From the NCBI GenBank assembly GCA_020444515.1, contig JAHLKX010000001.1:186001-250000 (forward strand): a stretch of DNA of 64,000 bases. The letters run 5' to 3'. The notes beneath the pieces are model-generated. The model had not been told where the DNA came from, ran no database searches, and saw only the letters and a list, made by a program, of their open reading frames with translations. Source of the stretch: Bacteroidota bacterium (GTDB lineage: Bacteria; Bacteroidota; Bacteroidia; Bacteroidales; JAADJA01). The position numbers and the translations under genes are program-made. Position 1 is the stretch's first letter; every line of letters starts with the position of its first letter. This document shows positions 34,964-44,617 of the stretch, piece by piece.

Positions 34964-37426
34964 ATGCGGATAGCACTTGTGATGATTACTATTTCATTGT
35001 TTTCTTTGGGAGGTATTGCCCAACGACCTGGAGGCCCGATGGAAAATATGCCGGCAGATGGGATTCTGAAAGGAAAGGTTATGGATAAATCTGCAAATAT
35101 TCCTATGGAATATGCGAATCTGGTATTATATAGTATGCGTGATTCCTCCATTGTAGCCGGAACTGTGACAGATCCGGAGGGTAATTTTAAAATGGAGAAC
35201 TTAAGGCCAGGTCGCTTTTATGCCATTGCCAATTTTATTGGGTACCAAAAAACAACGATCAATGATATTCGGATCACGCCAAAACAATGGACTGTCGACC
35301 TGGGTACTGTTTTTTTGAATCCAGCTACCACCAACCTGGAGGGGGTGGAGGTGGTCGCCGATAAAGCACGGGTAGAATATAAAATTGACAAGAAGATCGT
35401 TAATGTTAGCCAGGATCTGATGTCATCCGGTAACTCGGCCATTGCCGTTTTAGAAAACACACCTTCGGTTCAGGTGGATATTGAAGGAAATGTCAGCCTC
35501 AGGGGATCTTCTAATTTTACCGTTTTGGTTGACGGACGGCCCAGTGTTTTGCAAGGAAGCGATGCCCTTCAGCAAATACCTGCCAGTTCCATCGATCAAA
35601 TTGAAATCATTACCAACCCCTCTGCCAAGTACGATCCGGATGGCGTAGGAGGAATCATCAATGTGGTGATGAAAAAGCAGAAGAAAACAGGCATGAATGG
35701 GGTTGTCAATGCATCGGTAGGAACCGGGAATAAATATGAATTGGATGCCCTTTTAAATCACAGGACTAAAAATTTCAATTTTTTCGCAGGTCTGGATTTT
35801 AATGATCGTGAATTCAGGATGGATGGAGAGTCGCGTTATGAAACGTATTTGCCTGATACCACCAATTATCGAAATTCGGAAATGGAAGGATTGATGAACC
35901 GAAGCGGTTTCAGCGCCAAGGGTGGATTCGATTATTATTTGACCGATAAAGCAACACTAACCCTTTCCGGTCGGTATGGTGGCTACCGTTTTGGTCGCGA
36001 CAGAAGCACCAATCGAAATGTTTATACCATTCCAGCACTTGATAATGATTATTCCCGGTCGGAAAGTAGCTCTGAAAGGGAAGGAAATTATTATGATATG
36101 AATTTGAACTATGTGCAGAAATTTGATGATCGGGGTCATCAACTTGAAATACTGGGATTTTTTTCAAGAAGGGGGGGCGATGATTATGAAGAACAGTCGG
36201 ATTATACCACGGATAGTGATTGGAATATTATAGATGATGTACCCGATGCCATTCAAACCACAGAAAAGGATTATGACCGGGAGTTGAGGGTAAAAGCGGA
36301 TTATACCAAACCCATTGGCGAAGAGGGCAGGATTGAAGCAGGCTATCAAAGTCGTTTTGAATTTGAAAATGAAAAATATGTATATAGCGATTTTGATTAT
36401 GTGGTCAATGACTGGATCGAAAATCCGCTTTACACCAGTGAAATGGATTTTAGCCGCAATATTCACGCAATATATGGCATCTATGGAAATACCTGGGGGA
36501 GCTTTGGTTATCAGGCTGGTCTGCGGGGTGAATATACCGATCGGAGTATCGAAAACATCCAATCAGAAGCTCCCTATGTGATTGATCGGTTTGATTTGTT
36601 TCCAACGCTTCATGTTTCAAAACAGTTTCCCAATGATCACCAGGTTTTATTGAGCTATGGCCGGCGGATCGATCGCCCGGGTGGTCGTGAACTGGATCCC
36701 TTCGTGAGTTATTATGATCCCTATAACATCCGACAGGGCAATCCCGGCCTGGAACCCGAATACATCGACTCCTACGAGCTGGCCTATCAAAAGCGGTTGA
36801 AAAATGCTTTTATATCGCTGGAGACCTATTACAGGATCAATAAAAATAAAATAACACGGATCAAAACCCTTCAGGATGATGGGATTATACTCCATACCTA
36901 CCAGAATCTGAATAAAGATTACTCCCTGGGTGCTGAGCTTATGCTGAATGCCGATTTTACCAAATGGTTCAATTTTAATGGTAGCATTAATGTATTTGAT
37001 TATCGTTTAGAAGGAAACGTGGAAGATGATGATGTTTCTGTCAGTAGCACCAACTGGGATGGCCGGATGAACTTAACCTTCAAGATCAGGGGGGGGTGGC
37101 GAACGCAAATCACCGAGAGGTACCGGGGAGCAACGGTAACTGCCCAGGGAGAACGCGAAGGATATTTCATGACCAATGTGGCTGTGAGAAAAGATTTTTT
37201 TGATGGGCGTTTTATGGCAACGGTTTCAGTGAGGGATCTGTTCGCAACGGGTAAGCGCGAAACCATTACCCGGGGGACAGGCTTCTATTCATGGGATCAT
37301 TTTGAAAGGGAGGCGCCCATTCTGACATTGAATCTGAGTTACATCATCAACAATTACAAAAGTCAACGGGATGGCAATATGGAAGGTGGAAATGGTGGTG
37401 AATCAGATATGGATATTGGAATGTAA
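34964..37426 (+). CDS. TonB-dependent receptor, OMP_b-brl_3 type
   Basis: An 820-residue outer-membrane receptor. The signal peptide (about 1-19) is followed by a carboxypeptidase-regulatory-like domain (about 33-115, LKGKVMDKSANIPMEYANLV), a TonB plug (about 125-230, with VSLRGSSNFTVLVDG and YDPDGVGGIINVVMKK) and the barrel. The barrel appears to close with ILTLNLSYIINNY near 797, after which a hydrophilic tail rich in G, E, D and M extends to the end. That tail is odd because outer-membrane barrels normally end in an aromatic residue. The substrate is unknown; no SusD gene is adjacent. Confidence 0.9.
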   Translation: MRIALVMITISLFSLGGIAQRPGGPMENMPADGILKGKVMDKSANIPMEYANLVLYSMRDSSIVAGTVTDPEGNFKMENLRPGRFYAIANFIGYQKTTINDIRITPKQWTVDLGTVFLNPATTNLEGVEVVADKARVEYKIDKKIVNVSQDLMSSGNSAIAVLENTPSVQVDIEGNVSLRGSSNFTVLVDGRPSVLQGSDALQQIPASSIDQIEIITNPSAKYDPDGVGGIINVVMKKQKKTGMNGVVNASVGTGNKYELDALLNHRTKNFNFFAGLDFNDREFRMDGESRYETYLPDTTNYRNSEMEGLMNRSGFSAKGGFDYYLTDKATLTLSGRYGGYRFGRDRSTNRNVYTIPALDNDYSRSESSSEREGNYYDMNLNYVQKFDDRGHQLEILGFFSRRGGDDYEEQSDYTTDSDWNIIDDVPDAIQTTEKDYDRELRVKADYTKPIGEEGRIEAGYQSRFEFENEKYVYSDFDYVVNDWIENPLYTSEMDFSRNIHAIYGIYGNTWGSFGYQAGLRGEYTDRSIENIQSEAPYVIDRFDLFPTLHVSKQFPNDHQVLLSYGRRIDRPGGRELDPFVSYYDPYNIRQGNPGLEPEYIDSYELAYQKRLKNAFISLETYYRINKNKITRIKTLQDDGIILHTYQNLNKDYSLGAELMLNADFTKWFNFNGSINVFDYRLEGNVEDDDVSVSSTNWDGRMNLTFKIRGGWRTQITERYRGATVTAQGEREGYFMTNVAVRKDFFDGRFMATVSVRDLFATGKRETITRGTGFYSWDHFEREAPILTLNLSYIINNYKSQRDGNMEGGNGGESDMDIGM

Positions 37427-37459
37427 GGAGAGGCCTTCCCGAAATAACCCCAGCCCCAT

Positions 37460-38011
37460 TTAATTTAAAAATGACTCAATCAATTGCGCCCAGTGATGGT
37501 AAGCTTTTTCATTCAGATGAACACCATCAAAGGTATAGATTGAATCCAACTGGCCGGTACTGTTGATAAAATCTCTGTGAAGATCGATGAATCCCATGTC
37601 CAGCTTTTTGCATAATTTCCTGATCAGGTCATTCAGTTCATAAACCAGCATGTTGATGTTTGATTCTATCAGCAGTTTTTGTTCATTGACCGGTAATACA
37701 GACATTATGTAGATTTTTGTGGAGGGTGTTCCAGCTACCAGCTGATCGGCTATTTTATGAATGTTTGTAGTAATTTCGTGAGGGTCGCTTCCCTGGAACA
37801 AATCATTGACACCTGCCATCAATAAAACCTTATGTGGTTTTCCTTTGATGATCCCTTCCAAACGATAAAGGATTTGATCGGTGGTGCTTCCGCTGATGCC
37901 CCGGTTACGAAGATCGTCTCTTCCAAAATATTTGCGTAGGTTGAATCCTTCCGTGAGGCTGTCTCCTAAAAAAACAATATCACCAGGTTCTATCGGAATA
38001 TTGTCATACAT
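37460..38011 (-). CDS. SGNH/GDSL hydrolase
   Basis: A 183-residue hydrolase with the four SGNH blocks: FLGDSLTEGF (catalytic Ser, about 13-22), the Gly of RGISGSTT, the Asn of MAGVNDLF and DGVHLNEKAYHHW near the end (Asp-His pair). There is no signal peptide, so it is probably cytoplasmic, acting as an esterase or lipase-like enzyme on an unknown substrate. A terminator separates it from the gld operon. Confidence 0.88.
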   Translation of the reverse strand: MYDNIPIEPGDIVFLGDSLTEGFNLRKYFGRDDLRNRGISGSTTDQILYRLEGIIKGKPHKVLLMAGVNDLFQGSDPHEITTNIHKIADQLVAGTPSTKIYIMSVLPVNEQKLLIESNINMLVYELNDLIRKLCKKLDMGFIDLHRDFINSTGQLDSIYTFDGVHLNEKAYHHWAQLIESFLN

Positions 38012-38035
38012 GAAACTCCTTGTTTAGCGCAATGA

Positions 38036-38072
38036 TACAAAAAATCCCTTACCTGTTAAAGGAAAGGGATTT
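38036..38072 (-). terminator. Terminator of the gldA-gldF-gldG-DUF4340 operon
   Basis: AAATCCCTT (38042-38050) pairs with AAGGGATTT (38064-38072). On the minus strand the hairpin is followed by a T-rich tract (complement of the A-run at 38038-38044). It lies 24 bp after the DUF4340 stop. Confidence 0.75.
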
Positions 38073-38095
38073 GTAAATTGTTTATCAAAGCAAGA

Positions 38096-39067
38096 TTATT
38101 CAGGTTTATTAGCTAAAAATTCATCTGGTTGCACAAACACCCGTTCGAATAACTTCCCTTTTGATCCGCTATACTTTGAGTCGGGGATCAGTGAGCTGGT
38201 AATGACATATTGGTTAACAGAATCCGCAGGCATGGCACGCAATTCAATGGGAATAAAATTATTACCTTCAATGGTCACAACATAAGGCTTTTCACCTGAT
38301 TCAGGGATCACATCATCAATGAAATTATTACTGGTCAGTTTCCGAAATTTGCCCAGATATCTGACCGTGCTGCTTGAATCAACCGGTTCCCCATTTATTT
38401 TCCAGATGTTATTATCATTGGTCAGCGTGAAACTCATGTCAGGATAATTGAAGGATACGCTGGTGACATTGGCCGGATCCACTTCTGCCAGTGTTTTCGC
38501 CCGATAGGTATCGAGGTTGGGTTGTACCGACATTTTGATAAATCCTTCAACCACGTATACTTTCTCATCTCCGGCAGGGCGAATGTGTGTGAACATCCTG
38601 GGTTGTTGTCGCTGATAGGGGTTTTGCTGGGGTGCCTGGGTATAACTGAATTTTCCAAGATAAAGATCGCTCAGGAGTTCATCCCCTCCGTATATTTTTA
38701 CCCTGGTCGCCGTTGAATCGGTTACTTCCAGTTCTTTCCATTTGGAATCGTCGGTGGCGGCTACACGCTCTGTTCGCATACGAAGCAATTCAGCAAGGAT
38801 ATTATTGATGGCCGATTCGTCGGGCTGGTAAGTTTTACCATTCGACTCAAGTGACCATTCATCTCCCGTTTTGGTCATCCTGATTTCATCACCGCCACCG
38901 GTTTTTGGAAGGATCTCAATTTTGGTCACTTCTGCTGTATCGATCTGCACCAATTGACTCTGAAAAGTCCTGTCCTTTTTATCGGTGAGGGTGGTCATGA
39001 AATAAATCCCAACTAAAATGACCAGAAGTATCAGCAGCGTACGTGTGTTTAAAAATTTCGATAACAT
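38096..39067 (-). CDS. DUF4340 domain-containing membrane-anchored protein
   Basis: A 323-residue protein with one N-terminal TM (about 8-26, TLLILLVILVGIYFMTTL) followed by an extracytoplasmic DUF4340 region (about 70-250), recognised by the ITKIEI-like strands, WSLESNG and the paired KTLAEVDPANVTSVSF segment. DUF4340 proteins commonly accompany GldG-type ABC auxiliary proteins, as here. It is the last gene of the gldA-gldF-gldG unit and probably a subunit of the same transporter complex. Confidence 0.85.
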   Translation of the reverse strand: MLSKFLNTRTLLILLVILVGIYFMTTLTDKKDRTFQSQLVQIDTAEVTKIEILPKTGGGDEIRMTKTGDEWSLESNGKTYQPDESAINNILAELLRMRTERVAATDDSKWKELEVTDSTATRVKIYGGDELLSDLYLGKFSYTQAPQQNPYQRQQPRMFTHIRPAGDEKVYVVEGFIKMSVQPNLDTYRAKTLAEVDPANVTSVSFNYPDMSFTLTNDNNIWKINGEPVDSSSTVRYLGKFRKLTSNNFIDDVIPESGEKPYVVTIEGNNFIPIELRAMPADSVNQYVITSSLIPDSKYSGSKGKLFERVFVQPDEFLANKPE

Positions 39068-39128
39068 ATCCTAAAGGTTTTAATCAGTTCATTATTATGG
39101 TTTTCTTCCATGATCTCAAATTTCAAGG

Positions 39129-40640
39129 CTAAACATAACCTTTCTCCATTCTTTTTACCCGGAGGTTTCGCCGGCGTTGCATCCTGAAAATTCCATATAT
39201 GAGGATCAGGAAAATGGGTAGTAAGAAATTCAGCCACTTCAGCAGGTTCTTACGACCATCTTCGATCTGGTCCAGCGGACGGGATGATACACCTTTTGTT
39301 CTCAGGTCGATGAGCCCGGTATCGTCGGAGAGCCAGTCAACGGCATTGGCCAGTAAACTGACATTGTCCTGAGATACCTGCTGTGCATTCTGACCTTCGC
39401 CATTGGTCACAAACTGGCCATCCGAAACCAGGACGATCCTAGAAACATTATTGCCAACAATTTTTCCTTCCAGGATGGCTCCAACGGTAATGCCTGAAAG
39501 TGGAAAATCATTTTCATTCCAGCGTTTGTTCACTTCAAAATAGAGGGGAGTCGATTTGGTCCCTGATTTTTTGGATGTTTTCAGAATGGGTTCATACCGT
39601 AGCGTTGTGTCACCTGTATAATTGATGGAACTGGTAAACTGGAAGAGTATCTGTTCAATTCCCTGTGTGATCGGATGTTCTGTGAAATTTTGGATCTTGG
39701 GTATATAAGGGAACGGAACTTGCACCGGGAAGGGAAAGTTACCCTGCCGGATGGAAACCGTTCCACAATTGGCATCAATCACAAAGTTGCTTTCTACACT
39801 CAATCCTTTGCCGGCAAGCCAGGTCTCAAGACCTGTATTGATCGGTGTTCCCTGAACGGTTGTAAAATCACCTTTTACGCGGTCGATACCGATAAATAAG
39901 TGGCCACCACCCGCCAGATAGTTGTCCAGTTTTTGAAACTGATCATTGGGAATGGAATCTGTCGGGCCGAGGATGATCAATGCATTGAATCGGTTTAAAT
40001 CAGACACATCATTGCTCAGATCAACACCTTCGACGGTGTATAGCACTTCCAATTCCTGCCGAACCTGACCCAAAGATGCCAGGGATGGTTCTCCATGACC
40101 TTGCAGGAAACCAACAGCTGGCTTGTTTTTGATGGAAAGCTTCTTAATGGCCGACGATAGATCGTACTCCATCGATGATCCGGGTTGTATGGCTGGGATG
40201 GGTTCCGATTTATCACCCAGCTGCACGACGGCACCCATATAGATTTTCTTCAAAACGATCTCGTCTTTTTCCCGCATATTCATCTGCAAAGGAGCGATAC
40301 CTGCCTGGTAAGCTCGCTGCTCAATCTCCTGGTTGTTCTTGGGATCGATGAATTCATAGAGCACTTTACCGCCCGAACGATTATCATATTCTATCAACAG
40401 GTCTTTAAAATCTTCACGGGCCGCTGCAAAATCGGGTGGCAGATCTTCGGTGAAGTAAGCGGTAACTGTGACCGGTTCATCCATCGAAGCCAGGATGTTC
40501 TTGGTTGCTTCACTTAAGGTATAACGCTGGTCGGCCGTGAAATCAAGCCGGAAAAAAAACTTTTCCGATAAAACATTGATGACCACCAGCACGGCCACGA
40601 TCAGTAAAACCTGTGTCAGTATTGTTTTTTTGTTTTTCAT
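39129..40640 (-). CDS. gldG: Gliding-motility ABC transporter auxiliary protein GldG
   Basis: A 503-residue membrane protein. An N-terminal TM (about 8-27) is followed by a large periplasmic ABC-auxiliary (PF09822-type) domain (about 35-440) with RYTLSEATKNIL, GFLQGHGEPSL and LIILGPTD. A second TM near 475-493 (LLKWLNFLLPIFLILIYGIF, shown in part) closes the protein. GldA, GldF and GldG form an ABC transporter first defined by gliding defects in Flavobacterium johnsoniae, although it is found in many non-gliding Bacteroidota. Its stop lies 61 bp before the DUF4340 gene. Confidence 0.92.
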   Translation of the reverse strand: MKNKKTILTQVLLIVAVLVVINVLSEKFFFRLDFTADQRYTLSEATKNILASMDEPVTVTAYFTEDLPPDFAAAREDFKDLLIEYDNRSGGKVLYEFIDPKNNQEIEQRAYQAGIAPLQMNMREKDEIVLKKIYMGAVVQLGDKSEPIPAIQPGSSMEYDLSSAIKKLSIKNKPAVGFLQGHGEPSLASLGQVRQELEVLYTVEGVDLSNDVSDLNRFNALIILGPTDSIPNDQFQKLDNYLAGGGHLFIGIDRVKGDFTTVQGTPINTGLETWLAGKGLSVESNFVIDANCGTVSIRQGNFPFPVQVPFPYIPKIQNFTEHPITQGIEQILFQFTSSINYTGDTTLRYEPILKTSKKSGTKSTPLYFEVNKRWNENDFPLSGITVGAILEGKIVGNNVSRIVLVSDGQFVTNGEGQNAQQVSQDNVSLLANAVDWLSDDTGLIDLRTKGVSSRPLDQIEDGRKNLLKWLNFLLPIFLILIYGIFRMQRRRNLRVKRMEKGYV

Positions 40641-40669
40641 CTCAGTTGAATTGCTTTAAGGTTTTACAA

Positions 40670-41389
40670 TTAATTTCTTTTACCGGCCAAATTGGCTTCT
40701 GTCAGGATCAGTCCCAGGAAGATCAGCGACAGGAAGAACAATAAGTCCTTGGTGTCAACCACGCCCCTTGAGATTGAATCAAAATGGGATGAAACACTCA
40801 GGAAGTTAAGCGCTTCGCCAATAAAACCCCCGAAATTCGATGATAACATCGAAAAGATGATCTGGAAAAAGATCCCGATAAACAGGGCCAACAGATAACT
40901 CACAATCTGATTATTGGAAACACTACTGGTAAAGATCCCGATACTGATATAGGCAGCACTCATGAGAATGAGACCCAGGTAACCCGTCAGAACGGCTCCA
41001 TGGTCAATGGGGCCCAGACTGGCCACCGTAATATAATAGGGGAGGGTGAGCACCAGGGCGATCACGATCAACAGCAGTGTCGCCAGGAATTTGCCCAGTA
41101 CCACCTGCCAGTCACTTACCGGTTTGGTCAGCAACAATTCAATGGTCCCCGAACGGTTTTCTTCGGCTAACTGGCGCATTGTCATGGCCGGAATAAAAAA
41201 GAAAAGGGTCCAGTAGGCAATGCTGAAAAATGCCGACAGACTGGCCTGCTTCACAAAGAAAATGTCGGAACCGTACAACCAGGTAAAAAAGCCTGTGAAT
41301 CCCAGGAAGGCGATCAGCATGATGTATGCCATCAGCGAATCGAAAAATGATTGTAGCTCTCGTTTTGTTATGGTCCAAATTTGTCTCAT
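40670..41389 (-). CDS. gldF: Gliding-motility ABC transporter permease GldF
   Basis: A 239-residue ABC-2 permease with six TM helices. It opens MRQIWTITKRELQSFFDSLM and carries the conserved AEENRSGTIELLLTKPVSDW (about 74-93). The last helix (about 217-233) precedes the short LAGKRN tail. It sits between gldA (37 bp) and gldG (29 bp) and should form the membrane channel of the same transporter. Confidence 0.93.
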   Translation of the reverse strand: MRQIWTITKRELQSFFDSLMAYIMLIAFLGFTGFFTWLYGSDIFFVKQASLSAFFSIAYWTLFFFIPAMTMRQLAEENRSGTIELLLTKPVSDWQVVLGKFLATLLLIVIALVLTLPYYITVASLGPIDHGAVLTGYLGLILMSAAYISIGIFTSSVSNNQIVSYLLALFIGIFFQIIFSMLSSNFGGFIGEALNFLSVSSHFDSISRGVVDTKDLLFFLSLIFLGLILTEANLAGKRN

Positions 41390-41426
41390 TTCTGAAATTT
41401 TAAATTTTGAATATTGAATGAAACAT

Positions 41427-42356
41427 TTAATTCATTGTTAAATCGCGGAAAATATCTTCCAGCTTGGTTTCAATGGGCGTCATTTCCGTCAGGGTCCAGC
41501 CTTTATCCACACACAATTTAAATATGGGTTTCCGGCAGGTCAATTCGGGTTTGCTTTGTACCTCAAAAGCATTGTCTTCCTCCTTGATAAAGTCGACGGT
41601 TCCAACACATTCAAGGGTCTGAATGGCCTTAAAAACCTCATTCTTATCTCCATCTTCAATTTTTACCTTGAGGATTTCCTGTCCCTCCGATTTTTTCCTC
41701 AACTCACGCGCCGTACCATCTGCAACAATTTTACCTTTATTGATGATCAGGATCCGGTCGCAGGTGGCTTCAACTTCAGCAAGAATATGGGAGCTAAGGA
41801 TCACAGTTTTTTCACGGCCGATCTTTTTGATCAATTCCCGTATCTCGACGATTTGGTTCGGGTCAAGGCCTGATGTGGGCTCATCCAGTATCAGGACTTG
41901 CGGGTCATGGATCAATGCCTGAGCCAGCCCAACACGCTGCTTATAACCCTTGGACAGTTCACTGATCTTTTTGTGCTTCTCATCATCAAGGCCGGTGGTC
42001 TGGATCATTTCACGGATGCGTTCCTTGATTTTCTTGGGCTCAATGCCCTGTAATTCGGCTACGAACTTTAGATAATCAATCACCATCATGTCAGAATAAA
42101 GGGGGTTATTCTCCGGAAGGTAACCAATGCTGCGTTTTACTTCATCTGGATTATCATGAATGGTAAAATTACCTACCGAAACGCTCCCTTCTGTAGGATT
42201 GAGGTAGGTGGTGATGGCCTTCATGGTGGTGGTTTTGCCCGCTCCGTTTGGTCCCAGGAAACCCAGGATCTCTCCGGTTTTTACCCTGAAAGAGATATTG
42301 TCAACTGCCCGTTGTGCTCCGTAGAGTTTGGTCAGGTTTTCTACTACTATATCCAT
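41427..42356 (-). CDS. gldA: Gliding-motility ABC transporter ATPase GldA
   Basis: A 309-residue ABC ATPase. Walker A GPNGAGKTT (about 34-42), Q-loop GYLPENNPLY, signature LSKGYKQRVGLAQAL (about 133-147), Walker B VLILDEPTSGLDP and the switch His in LSSHILAE are all present. The C-terminal extension (about 215-309, EILKVKIEDGDKNE) is typical of gldA/DrrA-type ATPases. It is the first gene of the gldA-gldF-gldG-DUF4340 unit. Confidence 0.94.
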   Translation of the reverse strand: MDIVVENLTKLYGAQRAVDNISFRVKTGEILGFLGPNGAGKTTTMKAITTYLNPTEGSVSVGNFTIHDNPDEVKRSIGYLPENNPLYSDMMVIDYLKFVAELQGIEPKKIKERIREMIQTTGLDDEKHKKISELSKGYKQRVGLAQALIHDPQVLILDEPTSGLDPNQIVEIRELIKKIGREKTVILSSHILAEVEATCDRILIINKGKIVADGTARELRKKSEGQEILKVKIEDGDKNEVFKAIQTLECVGTVDFIKEEDNAFEVQSKPELTCRKPIFKLCVDKGWTLTEMTPIETKLEDIFRDLTMN

Positions 42357-42473
42357 AGGTTTGAAATTTTATGCAAAAAAAATAATCCGCTAACGAAATA
42401 ACAAGTTCGGACAAAGCTTTTAACAAACTTTAACAGCCGTTAAAGGTTTCCTGCTGTTGAGATAAAACGGAAC

Positions 42474-42920
42474 TCAGAAACCCCTTCTTTCCATCTCCCT
42501 GTCCGTATCTTTCGATTTGATAGATTCCCGTTTATCATAAAGCTTTTTTCCTTTGGCTACCGCAATTTCAAGTTTGGCCAGCCCTTTTTCATTGATGAAC
42601 AGCAGGGTAGGAACTATGGTAAACCCACGCTCCTTGGTTTTTGTAGCGAGCTTGTTCAATTCACGTTTGGTGAGTAGCAGTTTGCGATCGCGTTTGGGCT
42701 CGTGGTTATTGTAGGTGCCAAACTCATACTCTGCAATGTGCAGGTTGATCACAAATAATTCATCACCTTTGAAAGTACAGTAAGATTCGGCAAGGCTGAC
42801 TTTGCCGGTGCGGATGGATTTGATCTCGGTGCCCTGCAGTTCAATCCCTGCCACATACCGTTCAACGAGATGATACTCGAAAGACGCTTTTTTGTTTTTT
42901 ATTTTGATCTGACTCTGCAT
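42474..42920 (-). CDS. smpB: SsrA-binding protein SmpB
   Basis: A 148-residue OB-fold protein that delivers tmRNA to stalled ribosomes for trans-translation. Motifs are [20 protein letters not shown] (about 7-26), [19 protein letters not shown] and the basic tail [19 protein letters not shown]. Length is typical. The ssrA gene was not found in this window. Confidence 0.96.
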   Translation of the reverse strand: MQSQIKIKNKKASFEYHLVERYVAGIELQGTEIKSIRTGKVSLAESYCTFKGDELFVINLHIAEYEFGTYNNHEPKRDRKLLLTKRELNKLATKTKERGFTIVPTLLFINEKGLAKLEIAVAKGKKLYDKRESIKSKDTDREMERRGF

Positions 42921-43025
42921 GTTGCTGCTTACTGGCCACTTTTTGTAGGTTGCTGGTTTGTCGTATATTTAGATTTGAACCCATGACATCAACCGAGGGG
43001 CAAAAGTATGAAAAGTAAATGAACC

Positions 43026-43685
43026 TCAGTCTTCAGGAAAGAAAAAGTATTGGGCATAGATCCATGCAATCAGTTCTTTGGTTACTTCCCGGAATCCCTG
43101 GCTGCTTTTCCACCATTTTTTGGCTTGATAACTTTGATTTGGGATAGATATAATGCCGATCTGATTCTGATGATCAAAAGCTTTTTCGAATAACAACTGA
43201 CTTCGCCTGGCATGGGTTCCCAGGGTGGCGAGGTTGAAATTGTCTTTCCAGTTATTGTGGATCATCCAATCATGTAAAGCCACAGCGCTGGCATAGGTAC
43301 GGTCGCGTTGGATATCCTCATCCAGGGCAATGACAATGATCTTCGACCGGTCGAACCCCAGCCCTTGGAGGGTTGCGGCAGAAAATTCACCGTCATTTTC
43401 ATACTGGTCGAGATGGGCTCCCTTCATCCGCTTTTTTCCGGTGATGATCAGCTTTTTATAACCACCGCGTTCAAAAATTTGCATACAGGCTTCAATGGCA
43501 TAATCGGGGATGAAACCCTCTACAACGAGGATTCCGGCCTGGATGGGTTCATTTTTAGCAAGGAAAGGATGGATGGTCCGCGAAAAAACAAAAGCCATCC
43601 CCAACAGCAGCATAACTGCTATCAATTTTCCAAGCCAGGTGGTTGACCATCTTTCTTTTTTGCGTATGATTGCGAACCTTGCCAT
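43026..43685 (-). CDS. ElyC/SanA/YdcF-family (DUF218) membrane protein
   Basis: A 219-residue protein with one N-terminal TM (about 19-36) and a DUF218-like domain (about 50-200). It shows GILVVEGFIPDYAIEAC, KLIITGKK and DLATLGTHARRSQLLFEKAF-like strands. In E. coli members influence envelope integrity (SanA, ElyC). The expected first motif with two acidic residues is weak here, so the assignment is to superfamily only. Divergent from pdxH. Confidence 0.75.
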   Translation of the reverse strand: MARFAIIRKKERWSTTWLGKLIAVMLLLGMAFVFSRTIHPFLAKNEPIQAGILVVEGFIPDYAIEACMQIFERGGYKKLIITGKKRMKGAHLDQYENDGEFSAATLQGLGFDRSKIIVIALDEDIQRDRTYASAVALHDWMIHNNWKDNFNLATLGTHARRSQLLFEKAFDHQNQIGIISIPNQSYQAKKWWKSSQGFREVTKELIAWIYAQYFFFPED

Positions 43686-43752
43686 CGGTAAATTGTTTAA
43701 TGGGTGTTCAAACGTACAAAAATTTAAGTGTTGACGATTAAAAATTACCGTT

Positions 43753-44388
43753 ATGAATATCGATGCTCTCAGGAGGGAATATCAAAAGGGCGAATTAAAA
43801 GATGATCATCTTGATCCGGATCCTATGCATTTATTTGAAAAATGGTTCGAACAGGCCCTGCATGCCGATATTTTTGATCCCAATGCCATGACCCTGGCTA
43901 CAGCAGATTTATCGGGCCGGCCTTCAGCCCGCATTGTCTTGTTGAAAAAATTTGATGAAAAGGGTTTTTACTTTTTTACCAACTATACCAGTCGCAAAGG
44001 CTCCGAACTGGATAAAAATCCCCTGGCAGCGCTTTTGATCTTCTGGAAAGAACTGGAACGTCAGGTGAGAATTGAGGGAGCCGTTAAGAGAACCACCCGG
44101 AATGAATCGGATCAATATTTTCATTCGCGAAGCCTGGAAAGCCGCATCAGTGCAGCCATTTCACCCCAAAGTAAAGTGGTTGAATCAAGACGATTTCTAG
44201 AGGATCGCTGGGTTGAATATTTAAAGGAAATAAAAGATAAAGATGTGAAAAGACCCGACTTCTGGGGTGGGTTTCGGCTTATACCTGATTCCATTGAATT
44301 CTGGCAGGGCCGTCCCAACCGGCTTCACGACCGGATTTTATACAAACGAACCGGAAAGGCCTGGGAAATTGTGCGTTTAGCCCCTTAA
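43753..44388 (+). CDS. pdxH: Pyridoxamine/pyridoxine 5'-phosphate oxidase
   Basis: A 211-residue FMN enzyme making pyridoxal 5'-phosphate. It shows the PdxH signature blocks: AMTLATADLSGRPSARIVLL (about 44-63), FFTNYTSRKG (about 74-83), the substrate region RSLESRISAAISPQS (about 119-133), and the C-terminal FWQGRPNRLHDRILY followed by WEIVRLAP. Length and end are typical, so the gene is intact. Cytoplasmic. Confidence 0.96.
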   Translation: MNIDALRREYQKGELKDDHLDPDPMHLFEKWFEQALHADIFDPNAMTLATADLSGRPSARIVLLKKFDEKGFYFFTNYTSRKGSELDKNPLAALLIFWKELERQVRIEGAVKRTTRNESDQYFHSRSLESRISAAISPQSKVVESRRFLEDRWVEYLKEIKDKDVKRPDFWGGFRLIPDSIEFWQGRPNRLHDRILYKRTGKAWEIVRLAP

Positions 44389-44519
44389 ATAGAGAAGTGA
44401 AAAAGTAAACAAAATTCAGATTCTTAGCCATCTGCTGCTTTATCCAGAACCCTTCCAGAGATCAATTCCAATATCCGGGTATCCCAACTCTGAACTTTCA
44501 ACGTCAGATTTACACTTTT

Positions 44520-44552
44520 CCGTTCCCTGATCAAATTCCACCGTTCCCTGAT
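44520..44552 (+). repeat. Two 12-bp direct repeats (CCGTTCCCTGAT) 21 bp apart
   Basis: CCGTTCCCTGAT occurs exactly at 44520-44531 and 44541-44552. The 21-bp offset equals two helical turns, typical of a response-regulator operator. It lies 66-98 bp upstream of the start used for the C10 peptidase unit. Confidence 0.5.
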
Positions 44553-44617
44553 TTGGTGACAACGATTCAAATTTTTTTATTTAATTTTAGGCTTATTAAT
44601 ACCCGAACCCTGTCGGC

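Noticed and set aside
42425-42449. Inverted repeat AAACTTTAAC / GTTAAAGGTTT between smpB and gldA
   Set aside because: One-base bulge, no T-tract and no promoter in phase, so neither a terminator nor an operator can be supported.
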